DNA of 64,000 nt from DASUBV01 sp036510065 (GTDB taxonomy: Bacteria; Actinomycetota; Actinomycetes; Streptosporangiales; Streptosporangiaceae). The notes beneath the pieces were generated by a model. That model was not told where the DNA came from. It saw only the letters and a program-made list of their open reading frames with translations, and made no database searches. Location: contig DATCEO010000112.1 in assembly GCA_036510065.1 (NCBI GenBank), forward strand, positions 1 through 64,000, given 5' to 3'. Position 1 is the first letter of the stretch. Every line of letters begins with the position of its first letter. This document shows, piece by piece, positions 17,126 through 24,900 of the stretch. The position numbers were made by a program, and so were the translations under genes.

Positions 17126-17779
17126 TCAGGGCAGCACGCTGTCGCCCCGCAGGACGCGACAGCTCCACTCGCGCAGGTCGCTGTCCAGCTGCTCGGCCGA
17201 GGGCGGCAGGCCGGGCAGCCGCTCGGCGTGCTCCGCCTTCATGCCAGCCAGGACGATGGCCAGCTGCCGCCGCCACTGGCCGGGCGAGCTGCGGCCCGTG
17301 ATGGTCATCGTCCGGGCCACGCCGATCAGGGCCAGCGTGATGTCGGCCGCGGTCAGGTCGGCGCGGGCCGCGCCCGCTTCCTGAGCCCGGCTGAGCAGGT
17401 CGGTCATCAGGCCAGCGAATCGCTGCCGCCAGTCCGGGCAGATGGCCAGGAGCGCGCCGACGCCGCGGTTGCGGGTGCCGTCGGCCAGGACGTCCTCGAG
17501 GTAGCTGACCAGGCCGTGCCAGGGATCGGGATCGGCCAGCCCGCGCTCGGCCATGGCCTGACGGCGGTTGTACCAGTCCTGGAACAGTTCCTCGACAAGC
17601 TGTTCCTTGGTGAAATTGCGGTGCACGGTGGCGTTGCCCACCCCGGCGCGCCGGGCGATCTCGACCAGGCTGACGCTGAGCCCGTCGTCGGCGAAGGCCT
17701 GCGCGGCCGCGGCCAGGATTCGCTCCCGGTTCTCGCGGGCATCGCTGCGCTGACAGCGTGCTGCCTCAGTCGGCGTCAT
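17126..17779 (-). CDS. TetR-family transcriptional regulator
   Basis: 217 residues from ATG 17779. The N-terminal HTH reads RILAAAAQAFADDG, LVEIARRAGVGNATVHRNF, then TKEQLVEELF, the standard TetR DNA-binding helices. The C-terminal ligand domain is unassigned. It is divergent from the patatin gene at 18010, and the gap contains the perfect palindrome ACGTTCAACGT (17953-17963) as a possible operator, so it may control that operon. The ligand is unknown. Confidence 0.9.
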   Translation of the reverse strand: MTPTEAARCQRSDARENRERILAAAAQAFADDGLSVSLVEIARRAGVGNATVHRNFTKEQLVEELFQDWYNRRQAMAERGLADPDPWHGLVSYLEDVLADGTRNRGVGALLAICPDWRQRFAGLMTDLLSRAQEAGAARADLTAADITLALIGVARTMTITGRSSPGQWRRQLAIVLAGMKAEHAERLPGLPPSAEQLDSDLREWSCRVLRGDSVLP

Positions 17780-17952
17780 CACCACGATCAGCACTGTAGC
17801 CGATATGCACACGGTCTGTCCGGTTTCGGTTTTCTCCCGGTTCTGCCGGCCAGCCCGGCGCGACCAGGAGTTTTGGTCCGTCAGCTAGCCGCGCTCCCGC
17901 GCGGATGACCATATCGGGGGGGCGATCCGGATAGCTCTGACCAGTTAGTGAT

Positions 17953-17963
17953 ACGTTCAACGT
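17953..17963. promoter_or_regulatory. palindrome in the TetR-patatin intergenic gap
   Basis: ACGTTCAACGT is a perfect 11-bp palindrome with one central base, 47 bases before the patatin ATG. It is flanked by a wider GTTAG (17944-17948) and CTAAC pair. TetR dimers often bind such sites between divergent genes; binding is inference. Confidence 0.4.
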
Positions 17964-18009
17964 GCAAGCGGATAGGCCTAACCGGTTGAGGGTGCCCCGA
18001 GGAGGTCTG

Positions 18010-18900
18010 ATGGCTTTTCACGTGAGCCTCAGGAACCGGGCCGCGACCCGGACTCCCTCCAGCCTGGCCGGGCCGCGGCGCTCTATCGCGTTCGCCTTCC
18101 AGGGCGGCGGCAGCCTGACCGCCCCGCAGGTGGGAATGCTGCGGGCGCTGACCGAGGCGGCTGTCGCGCCCGACCTGGTGATCGGCTCCTCGGCCGGGGC
18201 GCTGAACGCGGTGGCCTTCGCCAGCGATCCCAGTCCGGCCGGCCTGGACCGGCTCGAATCGGTCTGGCTGTCGCTGCGCCGGCGGCACGTGGCCCCCTTC
18301 TCGGTCCGGACGCTGCTGGCCATGGCCGGCCGCGGTGACGCCCTGGTCACCAGCTCGGCGCTGCGACGGCTGCTCGCGGAGGCGGCGGTGGCCCGGACGC
18401 TCGAGGGCACCGCCATCGCGGCGCACGTGGTGGTGACTGACCTGGCCTCCGGGGCGGCGGTCGTGCTGTCGGACGGCGAGACCGTGCCGGCGCTGCTCGG
18501 CTCGTGCGCGTTCCCCGGCCTGTACGCGCCCCACCTGATGGGGGAGCGGCTGGTCGTGGACGGCGGCGTCGCCGCCGACGTCCCGGTGCTGCAGGCCGAG
18601 GCGCTGGGCGCCGGGATCACTTACGTGCTGCCCGCGGCCAGATGGGACACCCCGCAGCCGCCGCGAGGGGCGCTGCCGCTGGCCTACCACGCGCTGGGCC
18701 AGATCCTCGGCGCGGCCGGCCGCCGGGACGTGGCCGCGGCCCGCGGCCGCGTGTACGTCCTGCCCGCGCCGGCCGGCCGGGCCAGCAGCCCAGTCGACTT
18801 CCGCGACACCGCGCGGCTGATCGGCGAGGGGCACCGGCTGGCCGCCGACTGGCTCGCAGGCCAGCTGGCGGAGTCGGGCCGGGCCGCCGGGGCAGCCTGA
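18010..18900 (+). CDS. patatin-like phospholipase
   Basis: 296 residues, ATG 18010 with AGGAGG immediately upstream. The oxyanion loop is QGGGS (31-35), the nucleophile motif GSSAG gives Ser61, and the catalytic Asp lies in DGG (184-186). This is a complete Ser-Asp dyad. Patatin-type enzymes hydrolyse acyl lipids; the target lipid is unknown. No signal peptide is seen. It begins a probable operon with the DUF998 gene 8 bases downstream and an LLM oxidoreductase, divergent from a TetR gene. Confidence 0.92.
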   Translation: MAFHVSLRNRAATRTPSSLAGPRRSIAFAFQGGGSLTAPQVGMLRALTEAAVAPDLVIGSSAGALNAVAFASDPSPAGLDRLESVWLSLRRRHVAPFSVRTLLAMAGRGDALVTSSALRRLLAEAAVARTLEGTAIAAHVVVTDLASGAAVVLSDGETVPALLGSCAFPGLYAPHLMGERLVVDGGVAADVPVLQAEALGAGITYVLPAARWDTPQPPRGALPLAYHALGQILGAAGRRDVAAARGRVYVLPAPAGRASSPVDFRDTARLIGEGHRLAADWLAGQLAESGRAAGAA

Positions 18901-18907
18901 GACCACG

Positions 18908-19732
18908 ATGCGCAGCCCCGTCCTGCACCGTGACGACTCCCCGGCCGCCGCCCCGCCGCGGCCGCCGCGGCGGCTGGGACACTGGGTGACCGCGGTCCCG
19001 TGTCAGGCCTGGCGGCGCCCCGGCCGGCCGGCCGCCCGCCCGGCGGTCGCCTGGTGGGCGCTTGTGGCCGCGGGCCTGTCGCCGATCCTGATGACCGCTG
19101 CCTGGCTGATCGCGGACACGCTCCAGCCGACCTCCTACAGTCCGGTCCGGCAGACGGTGAGCGTGCTGGCCGGCCTGGGCGGCACCGATCGCTGGATCGT
19201 GACCAGCGCCCTGTTCGTGGTGGGCGCGTGCAACCTCGTGACGGCCGCCGGGCTGGCCGGCGTCCGGCGGCCGGGCCGCGTCCTGCTGATCATCGCGGGG
19301 GTGGCCTCGATCGGCATCGCCACGTCGCCGGAGCCGGCCGGCGGCTCGACTCCGGAGCATCTGGCCTGGACGGCCCTCGGCGCGGTCACCATCGCGGTCT
19401 GGCCGGCCTTCCTGGCCCGGCGCGGGCCGCGGCCGCTGGTCACCAGCGTCCGCGCCACCATCCCCGTGACCACCGTGTTCGTGGCCCTGCTGGGCTGGCT
19501 GATCATCGAGACCCAGGGCGGCGCCGCCCTGGGCCTGGCCGAGCGGCTCACGTCCACGATCGAGATCTCGTGGCCGTTCATCGTGGCCCTGGCCCTGCGC
19601 GCCGCGGCGGCCTCGGCGGAGCTGCCCGCCGGGGAACGAGCCGAGCCGGGCGCACTGGCCGCTGAGCCAGCCGCCAGCGGGACTCCCCGGCGCAGCCGCG
19701 AGGAGCGCCGTGCGATAGACAGGCGATCATGA
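18908..19732 (+). CDS. DUF998 family membrane protein
   Basis: 274 residues. A basic, Pro-rich cytosolic N-terminus of about 45 residues is followed by six hydrophobic segments: AWWALVAAGLSPILMTAAWL, ALFVVGACNLVTAAGLAG, VLLIIAGVASIGIA, LGAVTIAVWPAFLA, VTTVFVALLGWLIIE, ISWPFIVALALRAA. The motif YSPVRQTVSVLAG after helix 1 is typical of DUF998. Function is unknown. Its stop overlaps the next start as ATGA (19729-19732), so it is translated with the LLM oxidoreductase. The C-terminal tail is charged. Confidence 0.87.
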   Translation: MRSPVLHRDDSPAAAPPRPPRRLGHWVTAVPCQAWRRPGRPAARPAVAWWALVAAGLSPILMTAAWLIADTLQPTSYSPVRQTVSVLAGLGGTDRWIVTSALFVVGACNLVTAAGLAGVRRPGRVLLIIAGVASIGIATSPEPAGGSTPEHLAWTALGAVTIAVWPAFLARRGPRPLVTSVRATIPVTTVFVALLGWLIIETQGGAALGLAERLTSTIEISWPFIVALALRAAAASAELPAGERAEPGALAAEPAASGTPRRSREERRAIDRRS

Positions 19733-20601
19733 GAATCGGCGTGGTTTTCCCCCAGACCGAGATCGGCGCCGACGTCGGCGCCGTCCGCGCCTACGCCGAG
19801 GGGGTGCAGGCGCTCGGTTTCAGCCATGTGCTGGCCTACGATCACGTCCTCGGCGCGGACCCGGCGGTGCACGAGGGCTGGAGCGGCCCCTACGACGTCC
19901 GCACCACGTTCCACGAGCCCCTCGTGCTGTTCGGCTACCTGGCCGCGGTGACGTCGCTGGAGCTGGTGACCGGCATCATCATCCTCCCGCAGCGGCAGAC
20001 GGCCCTGGTAGCCAAGCAGGCCGCTGAGGTGGACCTGCTGTCGCAGGGCCGACTGCGCGTCGGCGTCGGCCTGGGCTGGAACGCGGTGGAGTACGAGGCA
20101 CTCGGCAAGAACTTCGCCGACCGGGGCCACCGCCTGGCCGAGCAGGTGGCGCTGCTGCGCCGGCTGTGGACCGAGCCGTCGGTCACCTTCGCGGGCCAGT
20201 ACGAGCAGGTGACCGGCGCGGGGCTGGCGCCGCTGCCGGTCCAGCAGCCGATCCCGCTGTGGTTCGGCGCGCAGTCCCGCCCGGCTTACATCCGGGCGGG
20301 TCAGCTGGCCGACGGCTGGTTCCCGCAGGTGCCGCCGGGCCCCCGGCTGGACGAGGCCCGGGCGATCGTCGAGCAGGCGGCGCGGGAGGCGGGCCGCGAC
20401 CCCGCCGAGCTCGGGATGGAGGGCCGAGTCAGCTGGGGCGAGGGCGGTGCCGAGCAGCTCACTGACCACGTTGACCGCTGGCGGGACGCCAGGGCCACGC
20501 ACCTGTCGGTGAACACGATGGGCGCCGGGCTGGCCACGCCGGACGATCACCTGGCCGCGCTGTCGGCCGCCTCGGAGGCGCTCGGCCTGGGCTCGGCCTG
20601 A
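19729..20601 (+). CDS. LLM-class oxidoreductase, probably F420-dependent
   Basis: 290 residues of a bacterial luciferase-like TIM barrel. The N-terminus MRIGVVFPQTEIGADVGAVR and the ITGIIILPQRQTALVAKQAAEVD block are family typical, as are RLRVGVGLGWNAVEYEALG and IPLWFGAQSRPA. The size and motifs fit the F420-dependent subset common in actinobacteria, rather than FMN luciferases, but the cofactor choice is inference. It is coupled to DUF998 by ATGA. Three short direct repeats lie directly after its stop. Confidence 0.9.
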   Translation: MRIGVVFPQTEIGADVGAVRAYAEGVQALGFSHVLAYDHVLGADPAVHEGWSGPYDVRTTFHEPLVLFGYLAAVTSLELVTGIIILPQRQTALVAKQAAEVDLLSQGRLRVGVGLGWNAVEYEALGKNFADRGHRLAEQVALLRRLWTEPSVTFAGQYEQVTGAGLAPLPVQQPIPLWFGAQSRPAYIRAGQLADGWFPQVPPGPRLDEARAIVEQAAREAGRDPAELGMEGRVSWGEGGAEQLTDHVDRWRDARATHLSVNTMGAGLATPDDHLAALSAASEALGLGSA

Positions 20602-20605
20602 GTCT

Positions 20606-20648
20606 CGTGCGCTGAGCCCCGTGCGCTGAGCCCCCCGTGCGCTGAGCC
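20606..20648. repeat. three direct repeats of CGTGCGCTGAGCC
   Basis: Copies at 20606-20618, 20620-20632 and 20636-20648, with 1- and 3-base spacers. They fill the 54-base gap between the LLM oxidoreductase stop and the convergent metallophosphoesterase stop. The unit has no strong hairpin; the role is unknown. Confidence 0.9.
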
Positions 20649-20655
20649 TCGCGCG

Positions 20656-21426
20656 TCACGACGGCGCGGGGCGCTGCCCGGCCTGGTCGCGGGCGACCTG
20701 CGTGAAGACGGCCAGCGCGTCGGCATCGCTCGGCACGGCGCGGACATTCTCCGCGATGAACTCCTCAATGCCGGGCATGGTGCTGGCCGCCAGCGTCCGC
20801 GCGGCGGCGTCGACGTCGTAGCTCGCCCGGCGGAGCACGACGTCGGGACCGAGGAGGGCCCAGGCGGCGCCGAGGTGCCCGTACGGCATCCCGACCGAGC
20901 CCGGATTGATAACGCGCCGGCGATCCGCGAGCCGCTCGAACGGCATATGGCTGTGCCCGATGACCACGACCTGCTCGCGGAGGCCGGCGAAGGCGTCCCG
21001 GTAGTGCTGGACCGGGCTGTCCACCAGGATGATCTCGTTGTCGTCGCGCGCGGTAGCGTGACAGAACGCGACTGGCCCCAGCCCGTCGACGTCGACGGTG
21101 ACGGTCAGCGGCAGGCCGGCCAGCCGGTCCCGGTGCGCCTGGCTTAGCTGGCCCGCGCCCCAGGTCATCCAGGCGTCGGCCGGGCTGCCGGTCGGCTGGA
21201 AAGTCCCGTCGAAGGCCGCCGCGAGCCAGCGGTCGCCGTTGCCGCCCACCCAGATGGTCCGCTCGCCGAGCTCGGCCAGCCGGTCGATGACCTGCGCGGG
21301 CAGCGGGCCGTCGGCCAGGTCGCCATTGAGCACGATCGCGTCCACCCCGGCCGCGTCTACCTCGGCCAGCACGGCCTCCAGGGCCGGCAGGTGGCCGTGA
21401 ATGTCGGACAGAACCGCGACCCGCAC
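20656..21426 (-). CDS. calcineurin-type metallophosphoesterase
   Basis: 256 residues with complete metal-binding motifs: DIHGH (8-12), GDLAD (35-39), GGNGDR near 62, FCHAT in the middle, and GHSHMPF near 155. The order and spacing fit the YfcE-like MPE family of small phosphodiesterases or phosphatases, which use two metal ions. GTG at 21426 follows an AAGGA-like site. The C-terminal 60 residues carry acidic and Ala-rich helices. It is transcribed toward the repeats at 20606-20648. The substrate is unknown. Confidence 0.9.
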   Translation of the reverse strand: MRVAVLSDIHGHLPALEAVLAEVDAAGVDAIVLNGDLADGPLPAQVIDRLAELGERTIWVGGNGDRWLAAAFDGTFQPTGSPADAWMTWGAGQLSQAHRDRLAGLPLTVTVDVDGLGPVAFCHATARDDNEIILVDSPVQHYRDAFAGLREQVVVIGHSHMPFERLADRRRVINPGSVGMPYGHLGAAWALLGPDVVLRRASYDVDAAARTLAASTMPGIEEFIAENVRAVPSDADALAVFTQVARDQAGQRPAPS

Positions 21427-21566
21427 TGATCATCCTTTCGCCGCCTGCTGGCCACTCTACGGACTCTTGCAATTGATTAGTCAGGATGCAACGGTGGAGA
21501 AGCGGCTAGATCATCACGCTGCTCAGGACCCTGGTGGCACTGTCCAGCGAAGGGGAAATCTCTGAG

Positions 21567-22268
21567 ATGAGCGCCCGACCGAATATCGTCCTGGTGCACG
21601 GCGCGTGGGCCGACGGCTCCTGCTGGAGCGCCGTCATCGAGCGGCTGCAGGCCGACGGGTACAACGTCACGGCGCCGCAGTTCCCCGAGACCTCGCTGGC
21701 TGCCGACGTCGCCCGGCTGCGCCATGTCCTCAGCCGCCAGGATGGCCCGACCGTCGTGGCCGGCCATTCCTACGGCGGGCAGATCATCACGTCCCTGGGC
21801 ACCGACGCGCCCAACGTCGCCGCCCTGGTTTACGTCGCGGCCTTCGGGCTGGATGAGGGCGAGTCGATCGGCGCCCTGCTGACCCAGGGGCCGCCGACCC
21901 CGGCGCTCGCGCACCTGGACATCGACAACCTGGGCTTCGCCTGGCTGCCGGAAGACGACTTCGTCGGCCACTTCGCCGCCGACGTCGACCGGGCGCGGGC
22001 CCGGGTCATGTTTGCCGTGCAGCAGCCGCTGGCCGCGTCCACGCTCCAGGACGTGATGGGCGTCCCGGCCTGGAAATCACATCCGTCCTGGTTCCTGGTC
22101 GCCGCTAACGATGAGGCCATCCCGCCCGACGCCGAGCGCCAGTTCGCCAAGCGCATGGGCGCCACCACCATCGAGGTCGCGGCCGGCCACCTGGCGATGG
22201 TCTCCCACGCCGATGAGGCGGCGCAGCTCATCGAGACGGCCGCCGCAGCCGTCGAGGCCGGCGGCTAG
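21567..22268 (+). CDS. alpha/beta hydrolase
   Basis: 233 residues. HGAWADGSCW at 10-19 is a typical oxyanion loop of the small HGAW family of esterase-like hydrolases. The nucleophile elbow is GHSYGG, an acid lies in AANDEAIPP and the His in AAGHLAMVSH. I start it at ATG 21567, where homologues normally start; an earlier GTG at 21534 is possible. The metallophosphoesterase gene diverges from it. Confidence 0.9.
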   Translation: MSARPNIVLVHGAWADGSCWSAVIERLQADGYNVTAPQFPETSLAADVARLRHVLSRQDGPTVVAGHSYGGQIITSLGTDAPNVAALVYVAAFGLDEGESIGALLTQGPPTPALAHLDIDNLGFAWLPEDDFVGHFAADVDRARARVMFAVQQPLAASTLQDVMGVPAWKSHPSWFLVAANDEAIPPDAERQFAKRMGATTIEVAAGHLAMVSHADEAAQLIETAAAAVEAGG

Positions 22269-22283
22269 CGCGGCCCGCCGCAC

Positions 22284-22338
22284 GGCCTTCCGGCTGCCCG
22301 GCCTTCCGGCTGCCCGGCGTTCCGGCCGCCCGGCCTTG
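22284..22338. repeat. 16-bp tandem repeat, about 3.4 copies
   Basis: The unit GGCCTTCCGGCTGCCC starts at 22284 and 22300. A third copy with three changes starts at 22316, and a partial copy follows. It lies between the hydrolase stop (22268) and the dipZ start (22433). No spacers or unique inserts, so it is not a CRISPR. Confidence 0.9.
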
Positions 22339-22432
22339 TCGCGCCTGGCCAGAGCCGGCCCCGCGCGGCATCATGGTGACCAGCGCGCCTCGGCTGGCGC
22401 GCTGACGGCCGGACCGCCGCCGGGAGGGCCTC

Positions 22433-24085
22433 GTGCTGGCGCTGGTGCTGATTGGCCTGGTGGGCGGGCTCATTACCGGGATATCGCCGTGCGTCCTGCC
22501 CGTGCTCCCGGTGATCTTCCTCTCCGGCGCGCCGGGCCGTCGGCCGTACCTGGTCGTGGCCGGGCTGGCGCTGAGCTTCAGTGTCTTCACGCTGCTCGGG
22601 ACTCTCGTGCTGAGCGCGCTGCCGCTGCCCAAGGACATCATCCGCTGGGGCGGCCTGGTGGCGCTGACCGCCGTGGGCACGGCCATGCTGGTGCCGCGGG
22701 TGCAGGATCTCCTGGAGCGGCCCTTCTCCTGGATCCCGCGGCGCCGGGTCGGCCGGGACCACGGCGGGTTCGTGCTCGGCCTGATTCTCGGCGCGGTGTA
22801 CGTACCCTGCGCCGGCCCGGTGCTGGCCGCCATCACCGTGGCCGGCGCCACGGGGAAGATCGGCGTCGCGACGATCGCGCTGACCGCGGCGTTCGCGATC
22901 GGGACCGCCATCCCGCTGCTGGCCTTCGCGCTGGCCGGGCGCAGGGTCGCCGAGCGGGTCCGCGCCTTCCGCAGCCGCCAGCGCGCCGTCCGCGCCGCCG
23001 CCGGGGTGGTCCTGATCGGCCTGGCGGTTGCTCTGACCTTCAACGTGACCGATGCCCTGCAGCGGGCCGTTCCCGACTACACCGCCGGCCTGAACCGGGC
23101 GCTCGCCGACACGGCTAGCCCGTCGCAGGTGCTCGGGCCGGAGCAGCGGGCCCTGCTGGTGAGCTGCGCCCAGGACCCGGTCCCCGTCCTGGAGAGCTGC
23201 GGCAAGGCGCCGGAGCTGGCCGGCATCCAGCAGTGGCTCAACACGCCGTCGGGCGCGCCGGTCAGCCTGAGCGCGCTGCGGGGCAAGGTCGTCCTGGTCG
23301 ACTTCTGGGCCTACTCGTGCATCAACTGCCAGCGCGCCATCGCCCATGTGACGGCCTGGTACGCGGACTACCGGAGGGACGGGTTCGAGGTCATCGGGGT
23401 GCATACGCCGGAATACGCCTTCGAGCATGTCCCCGGCAACGTGGCGGCTGGCGCCCGGCGGCTGCGCATCACCTATCCCGTGGCCCTGGACAACCGGTAC
23501 GCGACCTGGAAAAGCTACGGCAATAACGCGTGGCCGGCCGACTACCTGATCGACTCCCGCGGCGTGGTGCGGCACGTCATTATCGGCGAGGGCGGCTACC
23601 CGGCGACCGAGTCGCTGATCCGGCAGCTGCTGGCCGCCGCGCGGCCGGGTATTCGGCTGCCGCGGGCCACCCAGCTGGCGGACACCACGCCGCGCTCGCC
23701 CGACCAGACTCCCGAGGCCTATCTCGGGTCAGCCCTGGCGGGTAGCTGGGCCGACCTGCCGGCGGCGGGGACGCGGACGTTCCGTTATCCCGCCGTGGTT
23801 CCTGACGACCAGTGGGCGCTGTCGGGTACCTGGTCGGTGGGCAGCGAGGCGCTCACGGCGCGGCAGGGCGCCGCCATCAGCCTGAACTTCCGGGCCGCCG
23901 ACGTCTACCTGGACGTCGGCGGGACGGGGACGATCACCGCGACGGTCAGCGGGAAGCCTCGGAGCTACGCGGTGTCCGGGGCGCCCGACATCTACGCCCT
24001 GGTCCGCCGGAGCGCGCCGGAACGCGCGACGATTCAGGTCACGCTGTCGCCCGGGCTGACCGCGTACTCCTTCACCTTCGGCTAG
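22433..24085 (+). CDS. dipZ: DipZ-type cytochrome c biogenesis / thioredoxin-like protein
   Basis: 550 residues in three parts. Residues 1-210 form a CcdA-like membrane domain with paired Cys motifs SPCVLPVLP (Cys20) and YVPCAGPV (Cys126). Residues 255-410 form a TlpA/thioredoxin domain with active site CINC (296-299), with VDFWAYS before it. The rest, about 420-550, is a beta-rich C-terminal domain, as in mycobacterial DipZ. The protein would pass electrons across the membrane to reduce disulfides outside. It is monocistronic. The last 15 bases, including the stop TAG, are duplicated directly after the gene. Confidence 0.94.
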   Translation: MLALVLIGLVGGLITGISPCVLPVLPVIFLSGAPGRRPYLVVAGLALSFSVFTLLGTLVLSALPLPKDIIRWGGLVALTAVGTAMLVPRVQDLLERPFSWIPRRRVGRDHGGFVLGLILGAVYVPCAGPVLAAITVAGATGKIGVATIALTAAFAIGTAIPLLAFALAGRRVAERVRAFRSRQRAVRAAAGVVLIGLAVALTFNVTDALQRAVPDYTAGLNRALADTASPSQVLGPEQRALLVSCAQDPVPVLESCGKAPELAGIQQWLNTPSGAPVSLSALRGKVVLVDFWAYSCINCQRAIAHVTAWYADYRRDGFEVIGVHTPEYAFEHVPGNVAAGARRLRITYPVALDNRYATWKSYGNNAWPADYLIDSRGVVRHVIIGEGGYPATESLIRQLLAAARPGIRLPRATQLADTTPRSPDQTPEAYLGSALAGSWADLPAAGTRTFRYPAVVPDDQWALSGTWSVGSEALTARQGAAISLNFRAADVYLDVGGTGTITATVSGKPRSYAVSGAPDIYALVRRSAPERATIQVTLSPGLTAYSFTFG

Positions 24086-24100
24086 TTCACCTTCGGCTAG
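24071..24100. repeat. 15-bp perfect tandem duplication at the dipZ stop codon
   Basis: ttcaccttcggctag occurs at 24071-24085 and 24086-24100. The first copy ends dipZ. The second copy contains the reverse-strand stop of the convergent YciI-like gene. Confidence 0.95.
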
Positions 24101-24336
24101 CCGCCGGGTTTGTCGCCGGGGCCGGGCGGCTGGGCTCCGGTCGCCTCGGCGACCGACCGGGGGAAGCGGGCCGGGGCGAAGCTCATCGCGCCGGCCGGGA
24201 TAGGGGTCGCGCAGCGGGCCGGCGCGAGCAGGTGGGCCAGGTGCCCGTCCTGCAGCGCGGCCGCCTGCTGCGGGGTCAAGTCGGGCGCGTCATCGCGCAG
24301 GACGAGCAGGGCGACGGTGAAGTGGTCGAACTCCAT
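24097..24336 (-). pseudogene. YciI-like gene with in-frame internal deletion
   Basis: 79 residues. The first 35 (MEFDHFTVALLVLRDDAP, then QQAAALQDGHLAHL) match the start of actinobacterial YciI-like proteins, and the last 35 (PAGAMSFAPARFPRSVAEA) match their end, as I know the family. The middle of about 40-60 residues, which forms the rest of the ferredoxin-like fold, is missing; the join is near residue 36-44. The frame is intact, so this looks like a deletion, not a frameshift. A folded YciI domain (about 95-120 residues) is not possible. It follows DUF1707 by 18 bases, in an operon with PadR. Confidence 0.7.
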
Positions 24337-24354
24337 GCCGGCGATGCTAGACGG

Positions 24355-24870
24355 TCACGAGCGCCAGTGCCCGTAGTGATGCTGGCCATAGCCGCCCGGC
24401 CAGTCGTGGTGCCGGCCGTAGTGCTGGTGCCCGCGGTAGTGCTGGCCCGACCACCAGTCGCGGCGCACCCGCCGGTACATCCGACCCGCGAGGAAGATCC
24501 CGGCCAGGCAGGCCACCAGCCACGCCAGCAGCAGCACCTGGAAGACCGCCAGGACGACCCACCCGGCACCCGGGATCACCAGCGCCGCCACCAGGATCAG
24601 CGCCGCCAGCGGCAGGATCCGCGGCCGCCGCCGGGCGGCCAGCCAGGGCGGCGCGACCCGCGGCGGGAGCTGAGCTGGGCGCGGCGCCAGCCCGGGCCCG
24701 GGCAGGTCGGCCAGCACGCGGCGCAGGTCGCCGTGGATCCTGGCGCTCAGCGCCACCGTGAGCCGCTCGTCCAGCTCCTCGCGGGTGAGGCGGCCGGCGG
24801 CGAAATGCTCGCGCAGCTGGGCCGCGACGCGGTCCCGGTCGGCGTCCGAGGTGCGGAATTGGTCATCCAT
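24355..24870 (-). CDS. DUF1707 protein with two TM helices and a His-rich tail
   Basis: 171 residues. The N-terminal DUF1707 domain (about 5-58, with RTSDADRDRVAAQLREHFAA and GRLTREELDERL) is an actinobacterial SHOCT-like helical module. A basic Pro-rich linker leads to two adjacent helices (about 85-103 and 104-128). The last 35 residues hold eight His with Tyr, Gly and Trp (RRDWW, GHQHYGRHHDW, GQHHYGHW), suggestive of metal binding or stacking, but unproven. It starts 30 bases after the PadR stop and is followed by the YciI remnant, so the three form an operon. Confidence 0.86.
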   Translation of the reverse strand: MDDQFRTSDADRDRVAAQLREHFAAGRLTREELDERLTVALSARIHGDLRRVLADLPGPGLAPRPAQLPPRVAPPWLAARRRPRILPLAALILVAALVIPGAGWVVLAVFQVLLLAWLVACLAGIFLAGRMYRRVRRDWWSGQHYRGHQHYGRHHDWPGGYGQHHYGHWRS

Positions 24871-24900
24871 GGCACTGCTCGCCTTCTCGTATTCGTCCTG

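Noticed and set aside
22284..22338. CRISPR array
   Set aside because: Repeats are 16 bp, tandem, without spacers, and no cas genes are nearby.
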